Shown piece after piece: positions 26,604 to 36,154 of a stretch of DNA of 64,000 bases (position 1 is the stretch's first letter; each line of letters begins with the position of its first letter). Both the position numbers and the translations under genes were made by a program. Origin of the DNA: Thiodiazotropha sp040506975. GTDB taxonomy: Bacteria; Pseudomonadota; Gammaproteobacteria; Chromatiales; Chromatiaceae. Below the pieces are notes generated by a model. That model was not told where the DNA came from. It made no database searches and saw nothing but the letters and a program-made list of their open reading frames with translations. The DNA lies in assembly GCA_965211775.1 (NCBI GenBank), contig OZ242974.1, forward strand, positions 744,001 through 808,000. The letters are read 5' to 3'.

Positions 26604-27818
26604 TCGCGATTCAAGCCCAGCAGTTGTCGAAAAACTATCGGCAATATGCAAAGCCCGCGGACCTCTTCAAAGAGTGGTTATTGAAGAGGCCCTTTCATTC
26701 TGAGATCAAGGCCTTGACTCCAATCGATCTGATGATCGAGAAAGGCGCGACGTTCGGTGTCATTGGCGACAACGGGGCCGGCAAGTCGACACTGCTGAAG
26801 CTGCTGGCAGGCACCTTGCAACCCTCATCAGGCTCCCTGCGCATAGAAGGGCGCAAGTCGGCCATCCTGGAACTGGGGTCGGGATTCCATCCGGAATTCT
26901 CAGGCCTGGAGAATATTCGTCTGGCCTGTTCGATGCTCGGCCTCGGTGCAGCGGAAACCAATGCCCGCATACCCGATATCATCGCTTTTTCCGAGCTGGG
27001 TGACGCCATCATGCGGCCGGTCAAATCCTACTCGTCCGGGATGTTTGTTTGTGAGGCTTGCCTTTTCGGTGGTGACCTCGATCGAGCCCGATGTACTGAT
27101 TGTGGACGAGGCCCTGTCGGTCGGAGATGCACTGTTCCAGAAGAAGAGCATGGACCGAATGATGGGGTTTCGCGACGAAAAGCGCACTTTGGTATTTTGT
27201 TCGCACAATCTCTATCAGGTGAAAGAGTTGTGCGAACAGGCGATCTGGCTGGATCATGGCGTGATTATGGCCCGGGGCGATTCCGCCACGGTAGTGGATG
27301 ACTATCAGGATTATGTGCGTTCCCGGCAGGGTGGCAGTCCCACGGGGCAACGGCTATCTGCAGAGATGGATGCGGTGAGCGATGTCTACCTGCGGGATGT
27401 CTCCCTCGAGGGGGGTGTCGATACCGCAGAGGGCGCCCTGCTGTTCAGGCAGGGAGACGCCCTGGCGATCAATGTGCGGGCGGAGATCGGAACGCGTCCG
27501 GTCGATGACGTGCATATCGGGTTGGTGCTGATCCGCAATGACGGTCTGCAGGTCTACGGTGTCTCGACCCTGATCGATCAATGCAATCTGCTGCCCATTG
27601 ACGGGACTGTCCATGGTGTACGTCTACTCTTTGATCCTCTGATGTTGATGTCGGGTGACTATGCCCTGGAGGCCTGGTTGATCGACCGCAGCGGATTGCA
27701 CGTCTACGATTCTCGCCCGGTCTGCTGCCAGTTCAAGGTACGGCACGAAAGCAGCGAGGTGGGATTGGTGAAAATGGCCCATCAATGGGGGCCGGTGAAG
27801 CATGCGGCAGCCATTTGA
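26600..27818 (+). pseudogene. wzt: ABC exporter ATPase (Wzt-like) with 4-bp duplication frameshift
   Basis: Frame 1 runs from the GTG at 26600 through Walker A GDNGAGKST (about residue 60), ELGSGFHPEFSG and the signature YSSGMFV. After MFV it shifts and reads CEACLFGGDL until a stop at 27301. A second frame resumes exactly with VRLAFSVVTSIEPDVLIVDE (Walker B), then the H-loop FCSHNL and a C-terminal domain (about residues 250-404) like the Wzt carbohydrate-binding region. The cause is visible: TTTG occurs twice in tandem at 27044-27051, where one copy gives the canonical SSGMFVRLAF. Removing 4 bp restores a 404-residue protein. It is either a recent pseudogene or a slippage switch. Confidence 0.92.
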
Positions 27819-28719
27819 GCACTGGGATCTGGCGCTGAAATACAGGTTGCTCTTTCCTGTATTGTCCCGTTTCCCGCCCTATATCGCCTATCGGTTGGCG
27901 AGTCTCTACGGAAAATGGGAGTGTGCAAGGCAGAAAGAGATGGCCGAGCAGATAGCCCATCAGATGGGTCGGGCCATTCCGGGCGAATCCACGGCGCAGT
28001 ATCGTCAGTGGACCGGTTATTTCTATGGCTTGCAGCAGAGAGAGATCCTCGATACCTGGCGCTATCCGCACTTGAGAACCGTGGAACAGGTGGCCAAAAC
28101 CGTCGAAGTCAGAAACTTTCAGCAGGTCCTGGAAGCAAGACGGGATGGCAGGCCGATGATCTTCGCCGGCGCCCACCTGGGCCGATTCTGGATGCTGGGC
28201 GTGACCACGGCGGCCTACGGTATTGCAACAGGGGCCTTGGCCAGGGATGATGAAGAACGGAACACTTGGGGCCTGGCCGGGCCCGAGTTCAGATATCGCA
28301 AGATGAAACTCTCCCGCCTGAGGGCCTGCTACCGGGGTGACTTTCTGATGCCCGGTGCCGCCAACATGCGGCCTTTGCTGGAGGCGCTGCGGAAACAACC
28401 GTTCGCCATATTGCTCGATGTCCCCTATGCGAAGGGGAGCGCCGGCCTGGTAGGCGTTCCGTTTTTCGGTCGCGAGGCCTTTTTTCCCGAAGGTACGATT
28501 AAACTGGCGAAAAAGACCGGCGCCCTGATACAGCCTTTTTGTGTCGAGGAACACAGGCAAGGATTGATCCTCAATTTTTTGCCGGCCCGAGAAGTGGGGG
28601 CATTGCCCGCAGATGAGCTGATGGCCTTGTTGGTGGCGGATATCGAGCGCAGGATACGTCTCAACCCCGGCCGCTGGTGGCAATGGCCGGCGCTGCCCAT
28701 GTTTTGGGGCGAAGTATGA
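27802..28719 (+). CDS. LpxL/HtrB-like acyltransferase family protein with atypical active site
   Basis: The 305-residue protein has the overall layout of lipid A late acyltransferases (PF03279): FPPYIAYRLASLYGKWE near residue 25, GAHLGRFWMLG near 120, and ILLDVPYAKGSAGLVGVPFFG and FFPEGTIKLAKKTGALIQPF around 200-235. Family enzymes use an HX4(D/E) motif, usually in HFGNWE. Here the residues are HLGRFW, so the acidic residue is Trp, and catalysis by the usual dyad is doubtful. It overlaps the wzt frame by 17 bp. It may act on a lipid-linked glycan or have lost its activity. Confidence 0.75.
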   Translation: MRQPFEHWDLALKYRLLFPVLSRFPPYIAYRLASLYGKWECARQKEMAEQIAHQMGRAIPGESTAQYRQWTGYFYGLQQREILDTWRYPHLRTVEQVAKTVEVRNFQQVLEARRDGRPMIFAGAHLGRFWMLGVTTAAYGIATGALARDDEERNTWGLAGPEFRYRKMKLSRLRACYRGDFLMPGAANMRPLLEALRKQPFAILLDVPYAKGSAGLVGVPFFGREAFFPEGTIKLAKKTGALIQPFCVEEHRQGLILNFLPAREVGALPADELMALLVADIERRIRLNPGRWWQWPALPMFWGEV

Positions 28720-28809
28720 GGAGATGGTGAGGGATTGAACCCGTTATTGCGGTCTCGTAGAATCGGCCCTCTTCAATTGGACATGAATATTGTGATTATG
28801 ACTATGATT

Positions 28810-29247
28810 ATGAGAGTTGCTTGCCTACAGTGGTTTAAACGGTTGGCCCTGCTGGCAATCCCCCTGATAGCGGGAGGTTGCGCCATGGCGCCTCACGATG
28901 AGGCGATGTCGGATCGGGAGATCGTCGCGAAACGGGCGCAGGAGCGCTGGGGGCTGTTGATAGAGGGGCGCGTGGAGTCCGCCTATGAATATCTGTCGAC
29001 CGGCTATCGCAAGGTGACGCCGTTTCCCCACTATCAGAAGACGGTGAAAGGGGTGGGAATCTGGAAATCGGCTGAGGTATCGGAGGTATCCTGCGAGTCC
29101 GCTGAAGTTTGTACTGCGGTGGTCGATATAAGGGTTGTTATCCGTTATCCGCTCATGAAGGGGCCTGTCGAGACAGGCAACCAGATCAAGGAAAAGTGGG
29201 TAAAAGATGGGGATGGTAATTGGGGTTTTCTTCCCGCGATTTATTAA
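28810..29247 (+). CDS. Putative lipoprotein of unknown function
   Basis: From the ATG at 28810 the product is about 145 residues and begins MRVACLQWFKRLALLAIPLI followed by AGGC. This is a complete lipoprotein signal with the Cys near residue 24. Several ATGs upstream, up to 28735, are possible but would add a poor N-terminus. The mature part has KRAQERWGLLIEGRVESAYEYLSTGYRKVTP, which recalls small NTF2-like or lipoprotein folds, and a C-terminal WVKDGDGNWGFLPAIY. No family is recognised with confidence. It closes the exporter gene group, 90 bp after the acyltransferase stop. Confidence 0.65.
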   Translation: MRVACLQWFKRLALLAIPLIAGGCAMAPHDEAMSDREIVAKRAQERWGLLIEGRVESAYEYLSTGYRKVTPFPHYQKTVKGVGIWKSAEVSEVSCESAEVCTAVVDIRVVIRYPLMKGPVETGNQIKEKWVKDGDGNWGFLPAIY

Positions 29248-29748
29248 CCACACATATGGCAACTTGTTGTATTTTTGATACATGCATTACAATTTTCCTA
29301 TAATTCAATGAGTTATAAGTTTATGTTTTAAGGGTGTCGATCATACATCATTAAAGTTGCTCTATAACTGGAAAATTCGGGTGCTTTTCAAGCCACAATC
29401 CCATTTGATCAAGTCACTATTTACAACAGGCAACAAAATATATTTCTTTTATTATCATGTATTTAGTGTCTTTTTTGGTAAATTTGCAACATTTTTTGTT
29501 TTTTTTGCTAGAATAGCGTTTGTTAGGTAGAGGATTTATGTTAGACTTCCCTGCGTGAGAATTAGGAGTGTAAGGTAACTTGTTGCTGAGACCTCCCTCA
29601 CAAAAGGAATGATCATTCCCTTGCACGGTCTTGGGTTTGGGTCGATAATCCTCGACATGCGCCTGATCTCAAGGCTTTTAGCTGGCCGCATAAACAGGCT
29701 CAGTTAGTTTTTTAGTGTTAACACGCAAAAGTAATAGGAGACACAACT
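29248..29748. other. 501-bp A+T-rich intergenic region and long leader of the secreted-protein gene
   Basis: The region carries no convincing gene. The first half is very A+T-rich with long T runs (29465-29507). A 14-bp palindrome GGAATGATCATTCC lies at 29607-29620. A ribosome site (AGGAGA) precedes the GTG at 29749. The low GC contrasts with the flanking genes and suggests a strong, regulated promoter region for the downstream secreted protein. Confidence 0.5.
29484..29514 (+). promoter_or_regulatory. Possible sigma-70 promoter upstream of the secreted-protein gene
   Basis: TTGCAA (29484-29489) and TAGAAT (29509-29514) resemble -35 and -10 boxes, but the 19-bp spacer is longer than ideal. 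T tracts lie between and before them. If used, the leader would be about 230 nt. The call rests on motif resemblance only. Confidence 0.3.
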
Positions 29749-31536
29749 GTGTTGAGAAAATCTAAGATCGCTGCAGCCATGCTGATGGCTACCGCTACTG
29801 CCGGAGTCAATGCGGCTCACGTCAATACAGACGGAACAGGTCAAGTTGCGCTGCTGCCTTACTACAATGTAAACAACAACTTTATCACCAACGTCAACAT
29901 CACCAACACCACGGGCGAGTACAAGGCTGTCAAGGTTAGATTCCGTGAGTCCCGTATCTCGGCTGACGTGCTCGACTTCAATGTCTACATGTCACCCTTT
30001 GATGTCTGGAACGCCACCATCCGTCTGAACGGTTCCGTTGCCAACATCATCACCGAAGACGAGACTTGCACCTATCCTGACAAGGCCCTGCTGCAGGCTG
30101 GCGTAGACTTTCGCAACATCTACACCGCCACCACCGATGAGGATCTGACCGAAGGTTACGTCGAGATCATCGAGATGGGTGTAATCGCTGATGGTGCCGG
30201 GCCCGCCGTTGACGGTGGCCTGGAAGCTGAGATCGATGCAACCGGCATTGCTAATGGTGTTATCGTTGTTGGTGACCGTTCCATCCCTGCAGGCCTTCTG
30301 CATGACAACACGGGCATGCCCGCTGACTGCTCGGTCGTCGCTGACGCCTGGACTGCCGGTGCGGCTAGCGCGGTCAATATCGATGGTTTCGAGCCTGGCG
30401 CTATGACAACTGAAGGTGTTGCGCAAGATGCGGGTGGTCCTGCTGCTCCTTATGCAGACACCATGAACGCAGGTCTTGTTGAGCCCACCGGTGGTCTTAA
30501 CGCCTATTCGATCATGATCAACACCGGAACAGGTGCCGCCTTCGTTGAGCAGGGTACTCACGTTGATGATTATGCCACGGTCGCACAGCACTACAGGTCA
30601 GACGATCAGTCCAACTACCTGCTGCCTTCGCTGGCATCCGGTGATGTGGTGGTTGCGAACATGCTGAACAACACGGGTACCGGCGTGAAAACCACGGGTG
30701 CCTTACCGTTGGTCGAGCTGGACACGGGCGCCATCAACGACATCGCGCCGAACCCGTCGATTCCCATGGGCTCCAATCCGCTGCCGATGGCTATCGTCCT
30801 CAGCGCTGATGCAATCTCCGCGCCTTACTTCGTCGAGGCCGGTATCAATGGTGAGACCGATATCGTCGCAACCTTTCCGATGCGTAAGCATGGTATCTAC
30901 AACGGTAGTGTCCTGACCCTCGACCTGGATGGTGCCGGTCCCGAGGCGCCTTGTTTCGGTACCTTGAACGACGGTATCGATGATGGTGCCACTGTCGCCT
31001 TGACGACGCTGGGCACGCCCGCCAACGACTATCCGGAAACAGCACTTGGATCCGGTATCCATTGTACCAATGCCGGATACGAAGCTTCGACACCTGATGT
31101 TGAAGTGGGTCTGGTCTACTACGACTATTAAGAGCAAGTGGCCCAGGTTGTTGCCGGTTCCAGCGACTTCTCGCCGGTACCGATCAATGCGCCGACCATC
31201 GTAGCCCTGGAGCGTGAGGTTAACGTTGTTTCAGTGAACCGTTCTGCTGGCGGTAACCAGTCTGTTCTGGGTACACCGGCCGCAAACGTCTTCAACTGGA
31301 ACCTGGATCCCGGCTTCGAGGCTGGTTGGGTAACCATCAGCGCAGCTGCTCAGTACGACTACACTAATCATCCTAGCATTGTCGCGATGGTTGAGGCTGT
31401 TGGTGGCGTCCCTGGTGCGGCCGGCGTGTGGACTGGTGTTCCGGTCATCGGCTTCTCCGCCATGGCGGGTGATGTCGGTCCTGCCCAGCTGGGTGAGACC
31501 GTTGACCTGATCCGCAGCGTCAACCGTACGCCGTAA
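29749..31536 (+). pseudogene. Large secreted protein of unknown function, interrupted by an in-frame TAA
   Basis: The protein starts at a GTG with a good ribosome site and has a signal peptide, MLRKSKIAAAMLMATATAG, ending near VNAAH. The mature part is acidic and rich in Gly, Ala, Thr, Asn and Asp, like exported or surface-layer proteins: VALLPYYNVNNNFITNVNITNTT. Codon 461 (31129-31131) is TAA. The same frame then stays open for 134 more codons, EQVAQVVAGSSDFSPVPINA and onward, to a TAA at 31534. The second half keeps the same style and composition, so one 595-residue gene with a nonsense change (for example GAA to TAA) is likely. A strong terminator follows. Function is unknown. Confidence 0.75.
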
Positions 31537-31566
31537 CCAAGTACGAATCGCGTAAGCGAAACGTGG

Positions 31567-31596
31567 AAAGGCAGGCCGCAAGGCCTGCCTTTTTTT
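31567..31596 (+). terminator. Strong intrinsic terminator after the secreted-protein gene
   Basis: AGGCAGGCC (31569-31577) pairs with GGCCTGCCT (31582-31590) around a GCAA tetraloop, followed by a run of T (31590-31596) with matching A residues on the 5' side. It lies about 30 bp after the stop at 31536. This supports the view that the sequence after the internal TAA still belongs to the same transcription unit. Confidence 0.93.
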
Positions 31597-31821
31597 ATGC
31601 CTGTAGATATTGCTTGGCGGTTTAAGCTCCGTATGTTGCAATCTGATGAAAAGCGCTTTGTAGTTGCTGCAGTTATTGAAGATATATTTTTTAACAGGGT
31701 GTGATTTAACTATTGTTTTTGAACCGGTTGCTTGTGTTGTCGTCTATAGAGCAATGGCGTTGCTGATAGTGCCGCCGTATAATTCCCGACTTACTGTCTG
31801 CATATATCTTAGAGGTTATCT

Positions 31822-32724
31822 ATGAAGTTCTGTTTGTTACTGACAATGGCGCTCTGCCTGTCGCCTGTCGCCTCGTTAGCCGGCGAGACTTTGATGTTCG
31901 GTGGAGGCATTGAGATCAAGGATGTGGACCTGGATGCGCTGTTATTGAGTGGGCCGGAGGAGGCCAGGAGCAAGGTCGTGGCAGACCATAACCAGTTATT
32001 GAAACTGTTGCGCCAGATCTACCTGATTCGCGCCCTCTCCGAAGAGGCTGAAAAAAACGGACTCGGTGATTCAGAGTTGTTTCAGGCCAAGCTGCGCCGT
32101 CAAAGAGAGAAACTGCTCTATTTGGAGCGACTGAAGCAAATCGACGCCGAACCCATTCCTGATTTTGAACAGGCGGCCAAGGAACAGTATAACGGGAATC
32201 CCGAAGCCTACACGATACCCGAACGATTTGAAGCGAAACATATCCTGATCTCCACGACGGACAGATTGCCCAAGCACCATCCCAAGGAAGAGGCGCTCGA
32301 GATTATAAAGAAGGTGAAGGCAGAGCTAGACAGCGGTAAAAGCTCATTTGAGGACCTCGTCATGATCTATTCAGAGGATACGGTGACACTGAAGAATCAG
32401 GGCTCACTGGGAGTGTTCAACCGGGGTTCGATGGTTGAATCCTTCGACGAGGCAGTAGCGGCATTGCGTAAACCGGGAGAGATCAGCGAAATAGTAGAGA
32501 CCAAGTTTGGTTATCACCTCATCAAGTTGGTTAACCGTTATTCGCCAAAGAAACTAAACTTTGAGCAGGTAAAGGATAAGATCGTTGAGACAATGAAGAG
32601 TGAGTATATCCAGAATCGACGCGATGATTACTTCGATGGGCTTCTGAAGAAAAACAAGGCCGGCATCTATGAAGATAAAGTCGAAGCGTACGCGCAAAAG
32701 CAACAGCAGCAAAGTGCTGAGTGA
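31822..32724 (+). CDS. Parvulin-type peptidyl-prolyl isomerase, exported
   Basis: The 300-residue protein has a signal peptide (MKFCLLLTMALCLSPVASLA, then GE). A helical SurA-like N-terminal part follows (residues about 40-125). The parvulin (PpiC) domain spans about 128-240: RFEAKHILIST, DLVMIYSEDTVTLKNQGSLG, FGYHLIKL. The C-terminal helix is rich in Lys and Gln. It should assist folding of exported proteins in the periplasm. It has its own leader of 280 bp after the preceding terminator and may serve the abundant secreted protein encoded just upstream, which is an inference from position. Confidence 0.9.
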   Translation: MKFCLLLTMALCLSPVASLAGETLMFGGGIEIKDVDLDALLLSGPEEARSKVVADHNQLLKLLRQIYLIRALSEEAEKNGLGDSELFQAKLRRQREKLLYLERLKQIDAEPIPDFEQAAKEQYNGNPEAYTIPERFEAKHILISTTDRLPKHHPKEEALEIIKKVKAELDSGKSSFEDLVMIYSEDTVTLKNQGSLGVFNRGSMVESFDEAVAALRKPGEISEIVETKFGYHLIKLVNRYSPKKLNFEQVKDKIVETMKSEYIQNRRDDYFDGLLKKNKAGIYEDKVEAYAQKQQQQSAE

Positions 32725-32849
32725 AGCGGTTGGCGCGGGTCGGTACTTTTACCAACATTTATCCGTGTCTAAGTCTGTGACACTCTGCTATGGTTCGAGT
32801 AGCTGACCGATAAGTAAGCAAATCCAATTAATTCGTCGATAGTATCCAC

Positions 32850-35828
32850 GTGGCTGAATACGATTTTAAACTCGATCTGAATGTCGAGAACAATTCCCAT
32901 ACACAGTTGGTTAAACGGATACCGGCAGGCAGCCGGGTGCTCGAGCTGGGATGTGCGACCGGCTATATGTCGGATTACCTGAGACGGGAGAAGAATTGCT
33001 ATGTAGTGGGCGTTGAGATCGACCGGAGTATGGCGAACAGAGCCAAAGCGGTTTGCGATCGCGTCATCGTCGGAGACGTGCGAGGCAGAGGCTGGTTGAA
33101 GAGCCTTGGCGATGAACGTTTCGATATCATCACCTGTGCCGACATACTCGAACATCTGCGCGATCCCATTGCCCTGCTCAAGAAACTTCCCGAGCTGTTG
33201 AGTGACGGGGGAAGCCTTCTCGCCTCCTTGCCCAATGGCGCCCATGCTTCGCTTCGTCTCGAACTGTTGGAAGGTCGATTCACCTATGAGGACACGGGTC
33301 TTCTTGATCGCACCCATCTGCATCTGTTTACCTACACCTCTTTACGCGAGATGTTTGTCCGTAGCGGCTTCAGGGTTAATGAGCTGACCTACACTTTCCA
33401 CGATATGGCCGATTCCGAAATTGAGAAGCGGCTTGAGAGGATGGGGTTTGAAGCGACTGAACGGGGGCTCGCGCTGTTTCATACGCCGGATGCGGCAGCC
33501 TTCCAGTATATCGTCTCTGCAACCCCGGACAGCAGTGTCACCCTCGAGGAATTTCCCACCCTCAGCGACAAACCGATGCAGGCCTCGGTCGAGGTCTATA
33601 GAAATCTGCTCGATGAGTTGCATCAGGCGGGCAGTACCGCGGAGACACGCCTCAAGATGGTGGAAGAGCGGGACAGGATACTGCAGGAGCAACAGCAGGC
33701 GTTGGCTACCTTGAACGATGAGTTGGTGAGGCATAGGGAGGCCATGGAGAAAGCACATGGCGCTTTAGCCAAAGAGAGCCGCCTGAGAAGTGAATTCGAG
33801 AGCCGGCTGCAGATTATGGACAGGAGCAATCGCTCCATGAACCATGACCTGTTTTGGCTCAAAAATGACCTTAAACATACGAAAAAGGATCTTCGGGCTG
33901 TCGTGAACAGTCGGGGTTGGCGCGCCTACATGGCATTGACCAAACCATTACGGCTAATGCGTAGATTTGCACCGGAACTGAAGAAATTGAGGAAAGAGCC
34001 TAGCCTGATTCGCGACTGGAGCCGGGAGGCGGTACGGCTGTGGAAACTGGGTGGTCTACAGGCTATACGCGAACAGTTGAATACTGAATCATCACCGACC
34101 TATGACTACTCGTTGTGGATCAGGGATGTGGAGCCTGTGGGCGTGCCGACCCTTGAAATGGTTGAACAGCTCAATGAACATCCTGACAGGCCCTTTATCT
34201 CGATTGTCATGCCGGTGTTCAACGTCGATGAGTATTTGCTGCGGGCCGCTCTCGATTCAGTGCTTGCACAATCCTATGAGAACTGGGAGCTGTGTATCGC
34301 CGATGATGCATCCACGCGACCCCATATAAAGCGCGTTTTGGATGAATACATACGCCGTTATAAACGCATCAAGGTCATCTACCGGGAGGAGAACGGCCAC
34401 ATCTCGAATGCCACGAATTCCGCCTTTTCCATGGCAAGCGGGGATTATGTTGCCCTGATGGATCACGATGATCAATTGGCTGATTTTGCACTCTATTTTG
34501 TGGCTCAGGAGATCATTCTCAATCCGCATGCCGAGATCGTTTACTCCGATGAAGACAAGCTGAATAACGAAGAGGTGCGATTCGACCACTACTTCAAACC
34601 GGATTTCAATCCGGATCTGATGCGCTCCCACAACATGATCTGTCACTTCGGCGTCTACAAGCGTTCCCTGGTCGAGAAGGTGGGTGGAATGCGTGAAGGT
34701 TTCGAGGGCGCACAGGATTACGATCTGGCGCTCAGGTGTTTGCGGGAGATCGATCCTCGCAAGCAGGTGCGTCACATACCATGGATTTTGTATCACTGGC
34801 GTGCGATACCGGAAAGCACCGCCTCAGGCGGAGAGGCAAAATCCTATGCAATGGATGCGGCCCTGCGTGCCGTTAAGGACGATCTTGAGATTCGCGGACT
34901 TAAAGCCGATGTGACGGAGTCGGAGTATATCGATGGTATGATCCGGGTGCGGTATCAACTGCCCGATTCCAGGCCGCTTGTCTCGATAATAATTCCAACC
35001 CGTAATGGCGAAAAATTGCTGCGCCAATGCATTGAAAGCATACGTGACAGGAGCAACTACAAGAATATTGAGTTTATCATTGTCGATAACCAAAGCGATG
35101 ATCAGGCGACCCTGGCGTATCTCACTGAGCTCGACAGCCAGGATGCTATCAAGGTATTGCGCTATGATCATCCCTTCAATTTTTCCGCCATCAACAATTT
35201 TGCCGTAGAACATGCGAGCGGGGAACTGCTCTGCTTCATGAATGACGATATCGAAGTGATTTCTCCGGACTGGTTGGGAGAGATGGTGAGCCACGGCGTC
35301 CGACCCGAGATTGGCGCCGTCGGCGCAAGGCTCTGGTATCCGGACGACCGATTGCAGCACGGTGGTGTGGTTTTGGGTCTTGGGGGTGTGGCAGGCCATG
35401 CCATGAAATATTCGAGTAAGGATAACAAAGGCTACATGGGGCGTTCAGTGCTGATTCAGAACTACACTGCGGTGACAGCTGCCTGTCTGTTGCTGAGGCG
35501 TGATGTATTCGACGCCGTGGACGGTTTCGATAGTGAACATCTCGCGGTTGCCTTCAATGATGTGGATCTCTGTATTCGGATTTATCAAGCTGGTTATTAT
35601 AATCTTTGGACGCCCTATGCGGAGCTTTATCACCACGAATCGGCCTCCCGTGGTGCGGAGGACACACCGGAAAAGCAAAAGCGTTTCAGTGGTGAAGCCG
35701 AGTATATGCTGGAAAAATACGGACCTCTGTTGCAGCGTGATCCAGCCTACAATCCGAACTTGACCCGTATCGCAGAGGATTTTTCACTGAATTGGAAGGG
35801 TGTAAACGACGAGGATGACGATGTCTGA
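32850..35828 (+). CDS. Trimodular protein: SAM methyltransferase + coiled coil + two GT2 glycosyltransferase domains
   Basis: The protein has 992 residues with a GTG start. Residues about 15-200 form a class I SAM-dependent methyltransferase (VLELGCATGYMSDYLRR, GVEID, ITCADILEHLRDP). Residues about 245-350 form a coiled coil rich in Glu, Gln and Arg. The first GT2 domain (about 448-650) has ISIVMPVFNVDEYLLRAALD, IADDAS and ALMDHDD. The second (about 708-950) has VSIIIPTRNGEKLLRQC, IIVDNQS and FMNDDIEV. The order resembles multidomain O-antigen polymerising and capping glycosyltransferases, in which a coiled coil can act as a length ruler. It probably extends and methylates a surface polysaccharide. 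The next gene starts inside its last codons. Confidence 0.88.
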   Translation: MAEYDFKLDLNVENNSHTQLVKRIPAGSRVLELGCATGYMSDYLRREKNCYVVGVEIDRSMANRAKAVCDRVIVGDVRGRGWLKSLGDERFDIITCADILEHLRDPIALLKKLPELLSDGGSLLASLPNGAHASLRLELLEGRFTYEDTGLLDRTHLHLFTYTSLREMFVRSGFRVNELTYTFHDMADSEIEKRLERMGFEATERGLALFHTPDAAAFQYIVSATPDSSVTLEEFPTLSDKPMQASVEVYRNLLDELHQAGSTAETRLKMVEERDRILQEQQQALATLNDELVRHREAMEKAHGALAKESRLRSEFESRLQIMDRSNRSMNHDLFWLKNDLKHTKKDLRAVVNSRGWRAYMALTKPLRLMRRFAPELKKLRKEPSLIRDWSREAVRLWKLGGLQAIREQLNTESSPTYDYSLWIRDVEPVGVPTLEMVEQLNEHPDRPFISIVMPVFNVDEYLLRAALDSVLAQSYENWELCIADDASTRPHIKRVLDEYIRRYKRIKVIYREENGHISNATNSAFSMASGDYVALMDHDDQLADFALYFVAQEIILNPHAEIVYSDEDKLNNEEVRFDHYFKPDFNPDLMRSHNMICHFGVYKRSLVEKVGGMREGFEGAQDYDLALRCLREIDPRKQVRHIPWILYHWRAIPESTASGGEAKSYAMDAALRAVKDDLEIRGLKADVTESEYIDGMIRVRYQLPDSRPLVSIIIPTRNGEKLLRQCIESIRDRSNYKNIEFIIVDNQSDDQATLAYLTELDSQDAIKVLRYDHPFNFSAINNFAVEHASGELLCFMNDDIEVISPDWLGEMVSHGVRPEIGAVGARLWYPDDRLQHGGVVLGLGGVAGHAMKYSSKDNKGYMGRSVLIQNYTAVTAACLLLRRDVFDAVDGFDSEHLAVAFNDVDLCIRIYQAGYYNLWTPYAELYHHESASRGAEDTPEKQKRFSGEAEYMLEKYGPLLQRDPAYNPNLTRIAEDFSLNWKGVNDEDDDV

Positions 35829-36111
35829 TCAAGAAACAGAAATTGCTGAATTTACAGCGGTGGCCGAACGTTTCATTGCCTTGGCCAACGAAATCAAGAG
35901 TGAGGGTAAACCTCTGCCGTTGGTCAATGCAGCCTTGATGTCGGCATCTGCAACCTATAGTACCTACGTGGCAGCGGGCAATCAGGGATACCTGAAGCCG
36001 AGTGGTGTTGATCGCCTGGTCGATACCTACCGTGCTCAGTTGGCCAATATTCAGGAGATCAAACGGAAGGCAGCGGAAAGTAACGGCCAAAAGACTACTA
36101 AAGAGCAGTAG
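35821..36111 (+). CDS. DUF3144 family protein
   Basis: This is a 96-residue helical, soluble protein, MSDQETEIAEFTAVAERFIA followed by LANEIKSEG, matching the DUF3144 pattern; members are short cytoplasmic proteins of unknown role. The ATG at 35821 overlaps the stop of the trimodular glycosyltransferase gene (TGA 35826-35828). An alternative ATG lies two codons earlier at 35815. Overlap implies co-translation with the glycan enzyme. Confidence 0.75.
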   Translation: MSDQETEIAEFTAVAERFIALANEIKSEGKPLPLVNAALMSASATYSTYVAAGNQGYLKPSGVDRLVDTYRAQLANIQEIKRKAAESNGQKTTKEQ

Positions 36112-36154
36112 TTTTTCCTCCCCCGGCTTGTGCCTGATGTGACTTGGAAGTGTC

